In this document: in pieces, positions 1 through 7,900 of the stretch
Numbering within the stretch: position 1 is the stretch's first letter
Layout: each line of letters starts with the position of its first letter
Assembly: GCA_003427395.1 (NCBI GenBank)
Contig: BFEA01000954.1
Span: 275,658 to 311,001, forward strand
Length of the DNA stretch: 35,344 nt
From: Chara braunii
Taxonomy: Eukaryota; Streptophyta; Charophyceae; Charales; Characeae
Direction of reading: 5' to 3'
Program-made: the position numbers and the translations under genes
Notes under the pieces: generated by a model
What the model was told of the DNA's origin: nothing
Seen by the model: the letters and a program-made list of their open reading frames with translations, nothing else
Database searches by the model: none

Positions 1-6
1 GCTCCA

Positions 7-638
7 GGGGCGAGGTCCCATTAGCAGTCGGATAGGAGTGTGGCCGATCCAGTGTGACACTGAGTGGCAGCGGCCCGACAGGTTCATTACGAATTTCTGG
101 GCTGAGAAAACAGGAGAAACGCAAAAAAAAAAAAAGAAACATAGACCTCCCACCGAAAATCACGGCAGAGTGCTTCCCAGCCATCAGATCACAAATGATC
201 TGATCGTGGTGGTTGCATCAGCAGTGAACAAAGTAACCGCCACATTTGCTGGAATAAACTTGACTTCTGTCCGCACTGATCCTGACACCCTCCATATACT
301 CCGTGATTGAAGGAGCGCTCCACCCAATGAGATAATTGCGCAACAGCAAGTAAAATACTGAAAATCTTCTATCCAGTGGGCTAAGGCCGATCCCACCCTC
401 CTTTGGGGTTGACCTTACCCCCAACCGATAGAAAAGATTCTGGCGGGAAGCTTTCTTTGCACGGGCATGCCCAGTGTTAAGGAGAGGAGGAGGGGAACGA
501 AGATCTCCTAATTTTTTCGGGTAATACAAGTAAAACACTGACCGTGGGATCACGACTACTGCACGGCAGGATTGGGGTCACTCAACTGCCCCACAAACTC
601 GTTTCTATCCTATCCCGCTGCTAGTGGGACCTCGCCCC
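7..638. mobile_element. TIR element (non-autonomous DNA transposon), 632 bp
   Basis: The ends are 31-bp terminal inverted repeats at 7-37 and 608-638, about 28 of 31 matching, starting GGGGCGAGGTCCCAYTAGC. No transposase-like reading frame is seen inside; the interior carries a poly(A) run near 123-136. Parts of the interior recur at 13218-13333 (matching about 364-482) and at about 22328-22468 (matching about 485-630). The same terminal motif bounds the smaller elements at 6508-6675, 8825-8992 and, more loosely, 987-1175. No convincing target-site duplication is visible, so I do not assign a superfamily. Confidence 0.75.
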
Positions 639-986
639 AGTCCATCCACAGAGGGAAAGTGTAGCTTTTTTTTTCTTTTTTTTTTCCCTTTTTTTTTCTT
701 CTTTTTTGGGACCATTTCTCGATTTGTACGTGTCATCCTTACGCAGCGGCCATGCTAATCTTCTTTCACTGTATTGTTCCAAGCTTTTTTTTTTTTTTTT
801 TTTTTTTTTTTGCCAGCTTGAACGGATGTGCTGAAGGACGAAGGTGTGGATTCCGTGACGGGAACTAAAGAAAAGAATGGGGATTGCATGCATGAATCTG
901 GACGTGATTGTGCCTACAAACACGTTCGGAATCAGGTACTATTCAATCCATGCATCGCTCTCGATTTCCACTCCTGGGACTGACCA
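639..986. other. Filler with T-rich tracts and a U6 fragment
   Basis: Mostly poly-T or T-rich sequence (665-707 and 784-811) around the U6-derived piece at 708-780. A short inverted pair, GATTGCATGCATGAAT (886-901) and ATTCAATCCATGCAT (940-954), lies in the rest. No gene is seen. Confidence 0.6.
708..780 (-). pseudogene. U6 snRNA-derived fragment (antisense)
   Basis: Read on the minus strand it matches most of plant U6 from GGAACAATACAG through AGAAGATTAGCATGGCC, GGATGACACG and AAATCGAGAAATGGTCC, with a few substitutions and a small insertion. The U6 5' hairpin is missing, and a poly(A) tract of about 28 nt (minus strand) sits just upstream, so this is a retroposed fragment rather than a gene. 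No U6 upstream promoter element (USE) or TATA box is placed correctly. Confidence 0.85.
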
Positions 987-1175
987 AGGGCGTGGTCCCA
1001 CTAGCTCTAAGAGCGATCGTGGGATTGAATGCCTGAATCTGGACGTGGTTCGTGTACAAGTGCAGAAAATCGCTATTGAATCACTGCCAGATGTTTTTCT
1101 GCCTCTCTGCATAAACCACACATCTAGATTCAGGAGCTTCATCATTTCCTCTCTTGGCTAGTGGGACCTGGGCCC
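987..1175. mobile_element. Small TIR element related to the GGGGCGAGGTCCC family
   Basis: The left end GTGGTCCCACTAGC (992-1005) and right end GCTAGTGGGACC (1157-1168) are inverted copies of the family terminus. Inside, CCTGAATCTGGACGTG recurs in the 168-bp MITEs at 6508 and 8825. The ends are more diverged than in those copies. Confidence 0.55.
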
Positions 1176-1185
1176 AACTAGTTGA

Positions 1186-1365
1186 TGACTGCGTGGAAAT
1201 CTGACGAAACAGTCCTCTCTTATTCCTATTCTCTTTGCTAGTGGCACTTGGGCCCATTCTCTGGGCCCAGAGAATAGAATGAGTGGGTTCCACTCCGTGA
1301 CGAAACAGTGCTCCTGACAGCCCCTCGTTTTTGTTGTCCTCTTCTCCGGCCCCCTCTCAGAGTCT
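1186..1365 (+). pseudogene. Two degenerate hammerhead-family units
   Basis: Two GACGAAACAGT segments lie about 98 nt apart (1203-1213 and 1299-1309). The second is followed by CAGCCCCTCGTT and GTTGTCCTCTTCTCC, exactly as in the intact hammerhead units at 4165 and 4313. Upstream of the first is UUGAUGA in place of the core CUGAUGA. Upstream of the second the core is AATGAG, with a stem-II-like GAGTGG/CCACTC. Core changes should abolish self-cleavage in both. Confidence 0.6.
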
Positions 1366-1454
1366 GTCCATGCCGATCTAGAGGTCTTGTTCTTCATCAT
1401 GGATTCTCTCTTTGAAATTGAATCGCCACTAAGGCCCAAGGGGCTTTTCTAACT

Positions 1455-1488
<34 letters not shown>

Positions 1489-1530
1489 TCAAAAGACATG
1501 TTTTCTTATTTCCAAGTAAGTCTGTTCAAG
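1366..1530. other. Unassigned, with a long T tract
   Basis: Contains a T run of about 29 nt starting near 1457. No gene, and no repeat match elsewhere that I could see. Confidence 0.5.
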
Positions 1531-1723
1531 CACCAGTACCTTTCCTGCGTGGGAAAATAGGGAAAACTGGCAGTTTTCCCGAGCGCCTGAATTTCCGGAG
1601 GTCAGGCCCGACGACGACTACCATTGATAAATCTGATCGGCAGCCGTCGTTTCGTTTCGGCCGCTGCAAAGGTCGGATGCCTACCCGAGTCCCGCTATTT
1701 TCCAAGCGGCAAAGGTACTGGTG
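1531..1723. mobile_element. Short TIR element, second family
   Basis: CACCAGTACCTTT at 1531 and its inverted copy AAAGGTACTGGTG ending at 1723 bound a 193-bp segment. The similarity extends inward to about 29 nt with one indel. An internal perfect 10-bp palindrome GGGAAAACTG/CAGTTTTCCC sits at about 1560-1580. The same terminal motif appears at 13332 and, inverted, at about 22306-22325. Confidence 0.5.
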
Positions 1724-2063
1724 GTTTCAGGCAAGTCAATTACTTAAAAAAAAAAAAAAAAAAAAAAAACTTTTTTTTTTTGGTTTTTTTTTTTTTTTCC
1801 CCAAGGGCCCCTTTTTTTTTAAAAAAAAAAAAAAAAAAAAAAATTTCCCCCCCCCCCCCCTTCAGACGAGTAGTCACATGTCATATTCCAAATGTAATGT
1901 CTCAAATTACTTCTTTCACTTCTCTTTTTCGTTTTCTTTTCTTTTTTTTTTCTTTTTTCTTTTCCCACTCAAAAATTCAAAATTCAACTTTTCATTTCCT
2001 CAACCATTACTCGCCGAAGGTATATATACCCCGAAGCATCCATCATCCAGCGTATAGCTTACA
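1724..2063. other. Homopolymer-rich spacer
   Basis: A-, T- and C-runs (1745-1861) and a T/C-rich stretch (1909-1965). Open frames here are poly-Lys/Phe translations of the homopolymers, not genes. Confidence 0.6.
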
Positions 2064-2186
2064 TGCTATTTGCGATTTGCTATTTGCTGTTTGCTATTTG
2101 CGATTTGCGATTTGCTATTTGCTATTTGCGATTTGCTATTTGCTATTTGCTATTTGCGATTTGCGATTTGCGATTTGCGATTTGCG
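2064..2186. repeat. Heptamer minisatellite TTTGC(G/T)A
   Basis: About 17 head-to-tail copies of TTTGCGA and TTTGCTA, with a single TTTGCTG variant. The two types are interspersed. The apparent reading frames through it are periodic artefacts. Confidence 0.9.
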
Positions 2187-2476
2187 TGCAGGACTTTCTC
2201 TCTTTTTTTTTTTGTTGGATTTTTTTTGGGTCGGGGTCTCCTCTGTTATAAAGTTTATGACATTATGAAATTGAATTTTGGTTTTCGGAACTTTTTCCTA
2301 GTAGATGGATGAGAAAAAGGAACAAAAAGGGGTAGGACATTTGTTATACACGGCTGGCTAATCAGGGCCGAAAAGGGGTAGGACAGACTGGGTACTTTAT
2401 TTTATTTTATTTTTTTTTATAAGCAGTCTCCCGCTAGTAATTGATCAGTTACTTTATGATGCTATGTTGTCAGTGA

Positions 2477-2517
<41 letters not shown>
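2187..2517. other. Unassigned AT-rich sequence
   Basis: Contains a GGGGTAGGACA direct repeat (about 2329 and 2375) and ends in a poly-T run of about 40 nt (2478-2517). No gene is seen. Confidence 0.5.
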
Positions 2518-2527
<10 letters not shown>

Positions 2528-2590
2528 ATTTCTCGATTGATGCGACGTGTGATCCTTGCGCAGGGGCCATTTGCTAATCTTCTCCTCACT
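2518..2590 (-). pseudogene. U6 snRNA-derived retrocopy (antisense)
   Basis: The minus strand reads like plant U6 from AGATTAGC through GGCCCCTGCGCAAGGAT and ATCGAGAAAT to CCAAATT, which then runs into a poly(A) tract of about 40 nt. The tail lies directly after the snRNA 3' end, as expected for a reverse-transcribed, polyadenylated U6 RNA. The 5' part is missing. Confidence 0.8.
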
Positions 2591-2804
2591 CTGAGTCTGT
2601 TATTTCATGCTTGGCGGGGGATAAGCAACCGTAGTGGAGCCGTCCCAGAAATATACAGCAAGTGTTTTCTTCTCAGAAACCAAAAAAAAAGAAAAAAAAA
2701 AGAGACACCCATCGGTGCACCAACGTGGCTATGGTTGTTTTCTGCTCATGTAATGATGCATAACCATCGTTGTTCGACTTCATTTCATCGCTGTGCTCCG
2801 TCTC
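2591..2804. other. Unassigned
   Basis: No gene or recognisable repeat beyond an A-rich stretch at 2681-2701. Confidence 0.4.
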
Positions 2805-2882
2805 TGACCCCTTTTTGACCCCTTTTTGACCCCTTTTTGACCCCTTTTTGACCCCTTTTTGACCCCTTTTTGATCCCTTTTT
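2805..2882. repeat. 11-bp minisatellite TGACCCCTTTT
   Basis: Seven head-to-tail units, the last with one C-to-T change. It is followed by a direct repeat of about 38 bp (2882-2919 and 2969-3008) sharing TGGTGGTGTT, GCTGATCT and AGGGCCA. Confidence 0.9.
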
Positions 2883-3008
2883 GGTGGTGTTTTGCTGATC
2901 TGAGGGCCATTAATCTGATCCATAGCCGTCTTCCTGTCAAGGCTGTGTGTACCGATCGTCAACGGCTATGGTGGTGTTCTGCTGATCTAAGGGCCAGTTC
3001 TTTGATCC

Positions 3009-4158
3009 TCTTTTTTTTTTTTTTTAAGGGGAAAAAAAAAGGTTTCTCATCAGATTTGGCGTGATCATAAGTTACATGAATTATTCAATTTATTCTCCAT
3101 TAATTACATGAATTATTCATGAATTAAATGATTTGCAACCTCTGGAGATCACGAGTCGGATTACTCCGTAATTTATTAGTATTTCTGATTTATTAGTATT
3201 GAATTTAGTCTATCATTTTATTTTATTTTATTTTTTTTGTGGGACCCATGTAGTTCTTTTCTTCTTTTCTTTTTGCCTTCTTCGATTTTCGATTCATTGA
3301 TGTAGCATAAGTGAGATATTCGTTCGTTGATGGGACAAGGAGAAGACGGACGCAGTCTCTCCTCCGCCCCTCCCGGTTGAAGAGGAGAAAAGGGAGACTT
3401 TTTTTTTTTTTTTTTTTTTTTTAACCCGGAAAGAGAGTGACTCCAAGGAGAAAAAGCTGGTTCGAGAGGAGAAAAGTGAGAGAGAGAGACAAAAAGGTGA
3501 AAAGCTGGTTGCAGAGGAGAAAAGGGTGAAAGGGAGAGAGAGAGACTCAAAGGTGAAAAGGGAGAGAGAGAGACTCAAAGGTGAAAAGGGAGAGAGAGAC
3601 TCAAGGAGAAAAGGGAGAGAGAGAGAGAGTCAAGGACAACGGTTGCCATCTCTAGAAGACGGACAAAGGAGCTGAAGAGGATGCATGCATCTGGCCGCAA
3701 TTACGTCCACAGTAGGCCAGTAGGACTTCAACTGCATGCATGCAGCTCGATAAGGGCATACTCACCTATCCGCCTCCCGAATAGGTGAGAATCTGCTACT
3801 TGTCCAGGTTTTTTTTTTTTTTTTTTTTTTTGTCCCTTTTTGATCGTCTGTTTCAAGGCCGTGGTTGTCCTCCTGGGTGACTCAGGGCATGCTCACACTA
3901 GAACTCTTTTAATTGTTTCTGGACAAAGCGGCGGTCAGATACATCCAGGTCCGGCCGTAAATGCGGTCAGATACATTGACTATAGAGCTAGTGTTTACGC
4001 TCTCATCGCAAAAGGCATCATCCCTGGCAAATGCCATGGACATAGTGGCTGAGGCTCATCTACAGCAAGTGGATTGTCACGACCCACCGACGGAAGACTG
4101 ACGGACTGGAATAAAAGCCAGCGCTTCAAGTCTCTCTCACACACACACACTCATACAT
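3009..4158. other. Unassigned, with GA-rich degenerate repeats
   Basis: 3430-3640 holds degenerate tandem units of about 26-30 bp built from GAAAAGGGAGAGAGAGA and GACTCAAAGGT. A perfect 9-bp hairpin CTCACCTAT/ATAGGTGAG sits at 3761-3789 with an 11-nt loop. Poly-T tracts lie near 3400 and 3810. The 70-codon frame at 3840-4052 has no recognisable features. Confidence 0.5.
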
Positions 4159-4160
4159 AT

Positions 4161-4312
4161 CCTCCTGATGAGTCGGTGAAACTCCGACGAAACAGTTTGT
4201 CACAGCCCCTCGTTTGTTGTCCTCTTCTCCCTCCCTCTCTGCCTACGGTTTACCGTAGGCAGTTCTATTTGACGATATATATATATATGCAGGCTGTTGA
4301 GGGTTCAGCCTC
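4161..4312 (+). ncRNA. Hammerhead self-cleaving ribozyme, unit 1 (retrozyme-like)
   Basis: All parts of a hammerhead are present on the plus strand. The core CTGATGA is at 4165-4171. Stem II is GTCGG (4172-4176) with CCGAC (4184-4188), and the second core GAAA is at 4189-4192. Stem III pairs 4192-4200 (ACAGTTTGT) with 4289-4297 (GCAGGCTGT), nine pairs including three G-U. Stem I pairs 4161-4164 (CCTC) with 4299-4302 (GAGG). Predicted cleavage follows U4298 (a GUU triplet, usable but less common than GUC). The stem III loop holds a perfect hairpin, CTGCCTACGG with CCGTAGGCAG. The unit repeats at 4313 with a period of 148 nt, as in retrozymes, whose tandem copies give monomers cut by flanking ribozymes. 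The folding is read by eye. Confidence 0.82.
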
Positions 4313-4427
4313 CTGATGAGTCGGTGAAACTCCGACGAAACAGTTTGTCACAGCACAGCCCCTCGTTTGTTGTCCTCTTCTCCCTCTTGTCCCTCTCTGC
4401 CTACGGTTTACCGGGAAGCTCTGTTTG

Positions 4428-4454
<27 letters not shown>
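4313..4454 (+). ncRNA. Hammerhead ribozyme unit 2, 3' part replaced
   Basis: The 5' core is identical to unit 1: CTGATGA at 4313-4319, stem II at 4320-4324 and 4332-4336, GAAA at 4337-4340. It then follows unit 1 (with small insertions) to about 4430. The matching 3' strand (CTGT-H-GAGG) is not found: the unit runs into an expanded (AT)n tract and an inverted partial copy. Alone it should not fold into a complete hammerhead. It documents the tandem arrangement, and its 5' stem I strand CCTC (4309-4312) is intact. Confidence 0.75.
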
Positions 4455-4464
<10 letters not shown>

Positions 4465-4529
4465 TCACAAACAGAACTGCCCGGTAAACCGTAGGCAGAG
4501 AGAGACAACAAACGAGGGGCTGTGCTGTG
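4349..4529. repeat. Long palindrome around an (AT)n core
   Basis: 4349-4374 is the perfect reverse complement of 4504-4529 (26 bp), and 4393-4415 of 4480-4502 (23 bp). The two blocks are nested around (AT)n at 4431-4462. The right arm is therefore an antisense partial copy of the hammerhead unit lacking the ribozyme core. Confidence 0.85.
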
Positions 4530-4537
4530 AGAGAGAG

Positions 4538-4539
4538 AC

Positions 4540-4584
<45 letters not shown>
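4538..4584. repeat. (GA)n microsatellite
   Basis: About 20 GA dinucleotides next to the inverted hammerhead-unit copy. Shortly after, GCCAGCGGTTTAAGTC (4604-4619) resembles GCCAGCGCTTCAAGTC (4117-4132) ahead of unit 1, so the hammerhead block is bracketed by a short imperfect direct repeat. Confidence 0.75.
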
Positions 4585-4588
<4 letters not shown>

Positions 4589-4650
4589 AAAAATGAAAGG
4601 AGAGAGCCAGCGGTTTAAGTCCGTAACTCTTTTTTCCATTCTCTTTTGTT

Positions 4651-4710
4651 GGGACCATTTCTCGATTCAATCGCTGCGCACGGCCCATGCTACTCTATCT
4701 TCTCCGTCAG
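4651..4710 (-). pseudogene. U6 snRNA-derived fragment, degenerate
   Basis: Minus-strand similarity to U6 covers AAGAT, GCATGGGCC, TGCGCAGC and AATCGAGAAATGGTCCC, with about 12 bases lost where GGATGACACG should be. It begins with the same GGACCATTTCTCGATT as the copy at 708. Confidence 0.6.
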
Positions 4711-4798
4711 ATAGACGTAACTTGGCCTACCTGGTGGGTATGTCTATATTAATGTCGCGGTTCTTTGCACAAAGCCTGCCTCATGAACTGCTGGTTCG

Positions 4799-5520
<722 letters not shown>

Positions 5521-5523
5521 TAC

Positions 5524-5830
5524 CAGAGCAGAGCAGAGGAGAGAAGAGCAGAGCAGAGCAGAGTAGAGGACAGTAGAGATCAATCACTGAGTAGAAACAA
5601 GCAGTACTGAGGTAGTCAATAGAGTAGAGTAGAGTAGAGGAGTAGAAACAAGCAGTACTGAGGTAATCAATACAGTAGAGTAGAGTAGAGTAGAGTAGAG
5701 TAGAGTAGAAACAAGCAATTACCTATGTCTGAGTACTGCTTACATTCAATGGATTGTGTGTCTACATTCAATGGATTGTGTGTCGGAAAGCAAGTGTCCA
5801 CCATTGCTTGTTTCTGTTCTACTATACTGT
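5524..5830. repeat. AGAGT-rich satellite with nested duplications
   Basis: Runs of GAGCA, then AGAGT pentamers, interrupted by two copies of GTAGAAACAAGCAGTACTGA (5591 and 5642). A tandem duplication containing TACATTCAATGGATTGTGTG follows at about 5740-5782. AACAAGCAAT (5710-5719) is inverted at about 5801-5811, so part could fold back. Confidence 0.7.
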
Positions 5831-6507
5831 ATTGAGAACCCCCCGCCTCCTCCCCCCCCGCGGTACAGATTCGAACTACCTTCTTCTTCCCCCGCATACA
5901 ACGAACGATCATGATGCTGTATTTAGACTGAAAGATGCTCCAAATACAGATATAACGACCGCACGTTGTATTCGGTTCTAAAACAAGCTAATGAATGATC
6001 TATTCCAACTAATCATCTGTTCAACGTTCATGAAGTCAGATGAACAGATCATTCGTTCGAATCGTGTTTTTTTTTTTCGTTTTTTTTTCCTTTTTTCCTT
6101 TTTTTCTTTTTTTTCTTTTTTCTTTTTGTTTTCTTTATTTTTCTTTATTTTTTCCTTTTTTTTTAATAACTGCGCCCACTTTCGTGATCCGGAAGGAAAC
6201 ATGTAAATTAATTTACGAGAACATCAAATCCCAGAAAAACGGAATCGGCGACAATAAACAATTCATTAACAGTTAATTTATTCATTTAAAACGACTTAAA
6301 AAAACTAACTAAATGCTGTCACATCGTTGAGCTAGCTGAACTCAACGGTGCATGTGGGAGAGAGTTCCCGGGACCGTTTGCCCGGCCAGGCCAAAAAAGA
6401 ACATAAACAATATTTTATTTTATTTTTTATTTATTCTTTTTATATTTACTTAAATCTCTCAAGTTCACCTCTCGCTACCTACCTACCACTACTCCTAAGC
6501 CTATACA
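5831..6507. other. Unassigned AT-rich sequence
   Basis: A polypyrimidine stretch covers 6066-6164; a short inverted pair, GAACAGATCATTCGTTCGAA (6042-6061) with AATGATCTATTC (5993-6004), lies upstream. No gene is seen. Confidence 0.4.
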
Positions 6508-6675
6508 GGAGCATGGTCCCATTAGCAAAGGGGATTGGATTAAGATCCTGAATCTGGGCGTGTTTTAGGCAGAGATGCAGAAAAGGAGTTCAATCTCGAT
6601 TTTCTGCACGTGTCCACAAACGCGGCCAAATTAAGGGGTTCAATCCAATCCTCTTTGCTAGTGGGACCTCGCCTC
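6508..6675. mobile_element. 168-bp MITE, copy 1
   Basis: Same length and about 90% identical (by eye) to 8825-8992. The inverted ends share GGTCCCAYTAGCAAAG and GATTGGAT; the right end is CTTTGCTAGTGGGACCTCGCC. Inner sequence also folds back (TGCAGAAA with TTTTCTGCA), so the whole element can form a hairpin. The outermost left bases are degenerate. Confidence 0.8.
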
Positions 6676-6735
6676 AGGGGACCCCTGCAAGCATAGCTAC
6701 CTCTAGCTACCTCTCGCAATCGAGGGCTACCTGAG

Positions 6736-6770
<35 letters not shown>

Positions 6771-7050
6771 GTTTTTTTTTTTTTTCTGCAAAACAAAGTT
6801 TTTGTTTTCCTTTTTTTTTTTCCTGTTTTTTTTTTTACAGGGACCTTCTACCCAACTAATGTGACCCAGTCGATAATAATATTAATAATAGTAATAATAA
6901 TAATAACAACAATAAATTACTACTACTAATAACAATATAGTAATAGTCATAACAATAGTAATATAACAATAGTAAAATAAATAAATAAATAAATAATAAT
7001 AATAACAACAACAATCCCTTTTCTTCTCCCCTCTTCCCCTTCTTTTGTGT
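6676..7050. other. Homopolymers and trinucleotide repeats
   Basis: A poly(A) run of about 31 nt (6737-6767), T runs (6771-6837), then AAT/TAA trinucleotide-rich sequence (6875-7015). No gene. Confidence 0.7.
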
Positions 7051-7113
7051 GCGACGCCGGGCCCGGTTCCCGGCAGGTGATGCTCCCCACCAATAGATTG
7101 GAGCCTTGTTGTC

Positions 7114-7145
<32 letters not shown>
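7051..7145 (+). mobile_element. SINE-like tail with conserved hairpin and poly(A)
   Basis: GACGCCGGG...CCCGGC (7053-7074), then AGGTGATGCTCCCCACCAAT and AGATTGGAGCC, then a poly(A) run (7115-7145). It belongs to the family with copies at 9738, 12089, 28866 and 29127. Relative to those, both sides of the hairpin carry matching C-G changes (GCCGG/CCGGC versus GCTGG/CCAGC), i.e. covariation. The tail ends 15 nt from the 5' splice site of the adjoining minus-strand gene. Confidence 0.7.
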
Positions 7146-7149
<4 letters not shown>

Positions 7150-7160
7150 TAAGAGGCGGC

Positions 7161-7166
7161 AATTAC
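7161..7166 (-). promoter_or_regulatory. 5' splice site of hydrolase exon 1
   Basis: On the minus strand CAG|GTAATT directly follows codons ending ...LTHR; the in-frame TAA lies within the donor. The intron's first 50 bases include an antisense poly(A), i.e. a U-rich tract, from the inserted SINE-like copy. I found no acceptor or next exon in the remaining 7 kb. Confidence 0.6.
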
Positions 7167-7374
7167 CTGTGTGTCAGATAATTCAAGACACTTTCAGTGT
7201 TTGGCTCCCAGACGACGACTACGTATCCCCAAGACGCGAGGATTTCTCCATAGCCAAAGTACAAGTCGGCGCTCAGCATGAAGCCAGGACTGAAGATGGC
7301 CAGAGGAAAGCCTGAGGTAGCAGCAGCAGCAGCTATGGCGGCAGCAGCACCAGCATCAGCACAAGCACCAGCAC

Positions 7375-7405
<31 letters not shown>

Positions 7406-7900
7406 TGCTTCTCCAAGTACCTCTCCTCCTTCTCCATCCTCTCTCTCCTCTCGCTCCTCTCTCTCCCCATCATCGCAGAGCAGCGAAAGTCCACGGAACG
7501 CCGACTCTCCCACCCCTTCCCCTGCTACTCGGTTGAGATCCCCACAATGGGAACGATCGGGACTGCGACTTAGCTTCGCGACGGTGGGGAAGAAGAGGTT
7601 AACCGTTTGAGGGCAGAGGTCAGTCGATCCCTGCCGGCATCCCGTCGTCGCATTGGGCACACTGAAGTTGCGCTTGAGCACTCGAGAGATGGGGTATGGC
7701 CCTGGGCGGCCATAGCCAGGGTCACCAAGGAGCTTGGCCGTGCTGCCGCCATCGTCTTCCTCCGCGCTGAGGACAAGTGTGCCGAAGAGAACGACCGCCA
7801 TAGCCAAGCTCACCAACAACAACGACCTGCGCTCGCTCTTAGCACCACCGACAGCCCGCTCCATCATCCTCATCCTCCTCATCGTCGTCGTCATCATCAT
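7167..7900 (-). CDS. Chlorophyllase-like alpha/beta-hydrolase, first exon
   Basis: A single open frame of about 245 residues on the minus strand. Clustered ATGs make the start uncertain; the later one giving MERAVGG is also plausible. A hydrophobic segment (LLLVSLAMAVVLFGTLVLS, about residues 27-45) suggests a signal peptide or anchor. GPYPISRV and NLFFPTV follow, then a Glu/Arg-rich and poly-Ala/Gly insert encoded by trinucleotide repeats, then FPLAIFSPGFMLSADLYFGY and ILASWGYVVVVWE. The last block matches the strand and oxyanion-hole region (PLVVFxPGF...LASxGYxVV) of chlorophyllase/PAF-acetylhydrolase-like enzymes. The nucleophile elbow (GHSxG), Asp and His are absent. The frame's TAA overlaps a consensus donor: exon ...ACACAG at 7167, then GTAATT (7166-7161). 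So this is exon 1 and the catalytic exons are missing here. The substrate is unknown. Confidence 0.7.

Noticed and set aside
2064-2186. CRISPR-like regular repeats
   Set aside because: Head-to-tail heptamers with no spacers, in a eukaryotic genome.
1624-2268. A 214-codon plus-strand frame
   Set aside because: Built from poly-Lys/Phe homopolymers and the heptamer minisatellite; no protein-like segment.
4165-4201. A minimal hammerhead using a 3-bp stem III (ACA/TGT) with cleavage after C4201
   Set aside because: The sequence after C4201 (ACAG) does not pair with CCTC before the core, so stem I fails. The long stem III fold with cleavage at 4298 forms all three stems.
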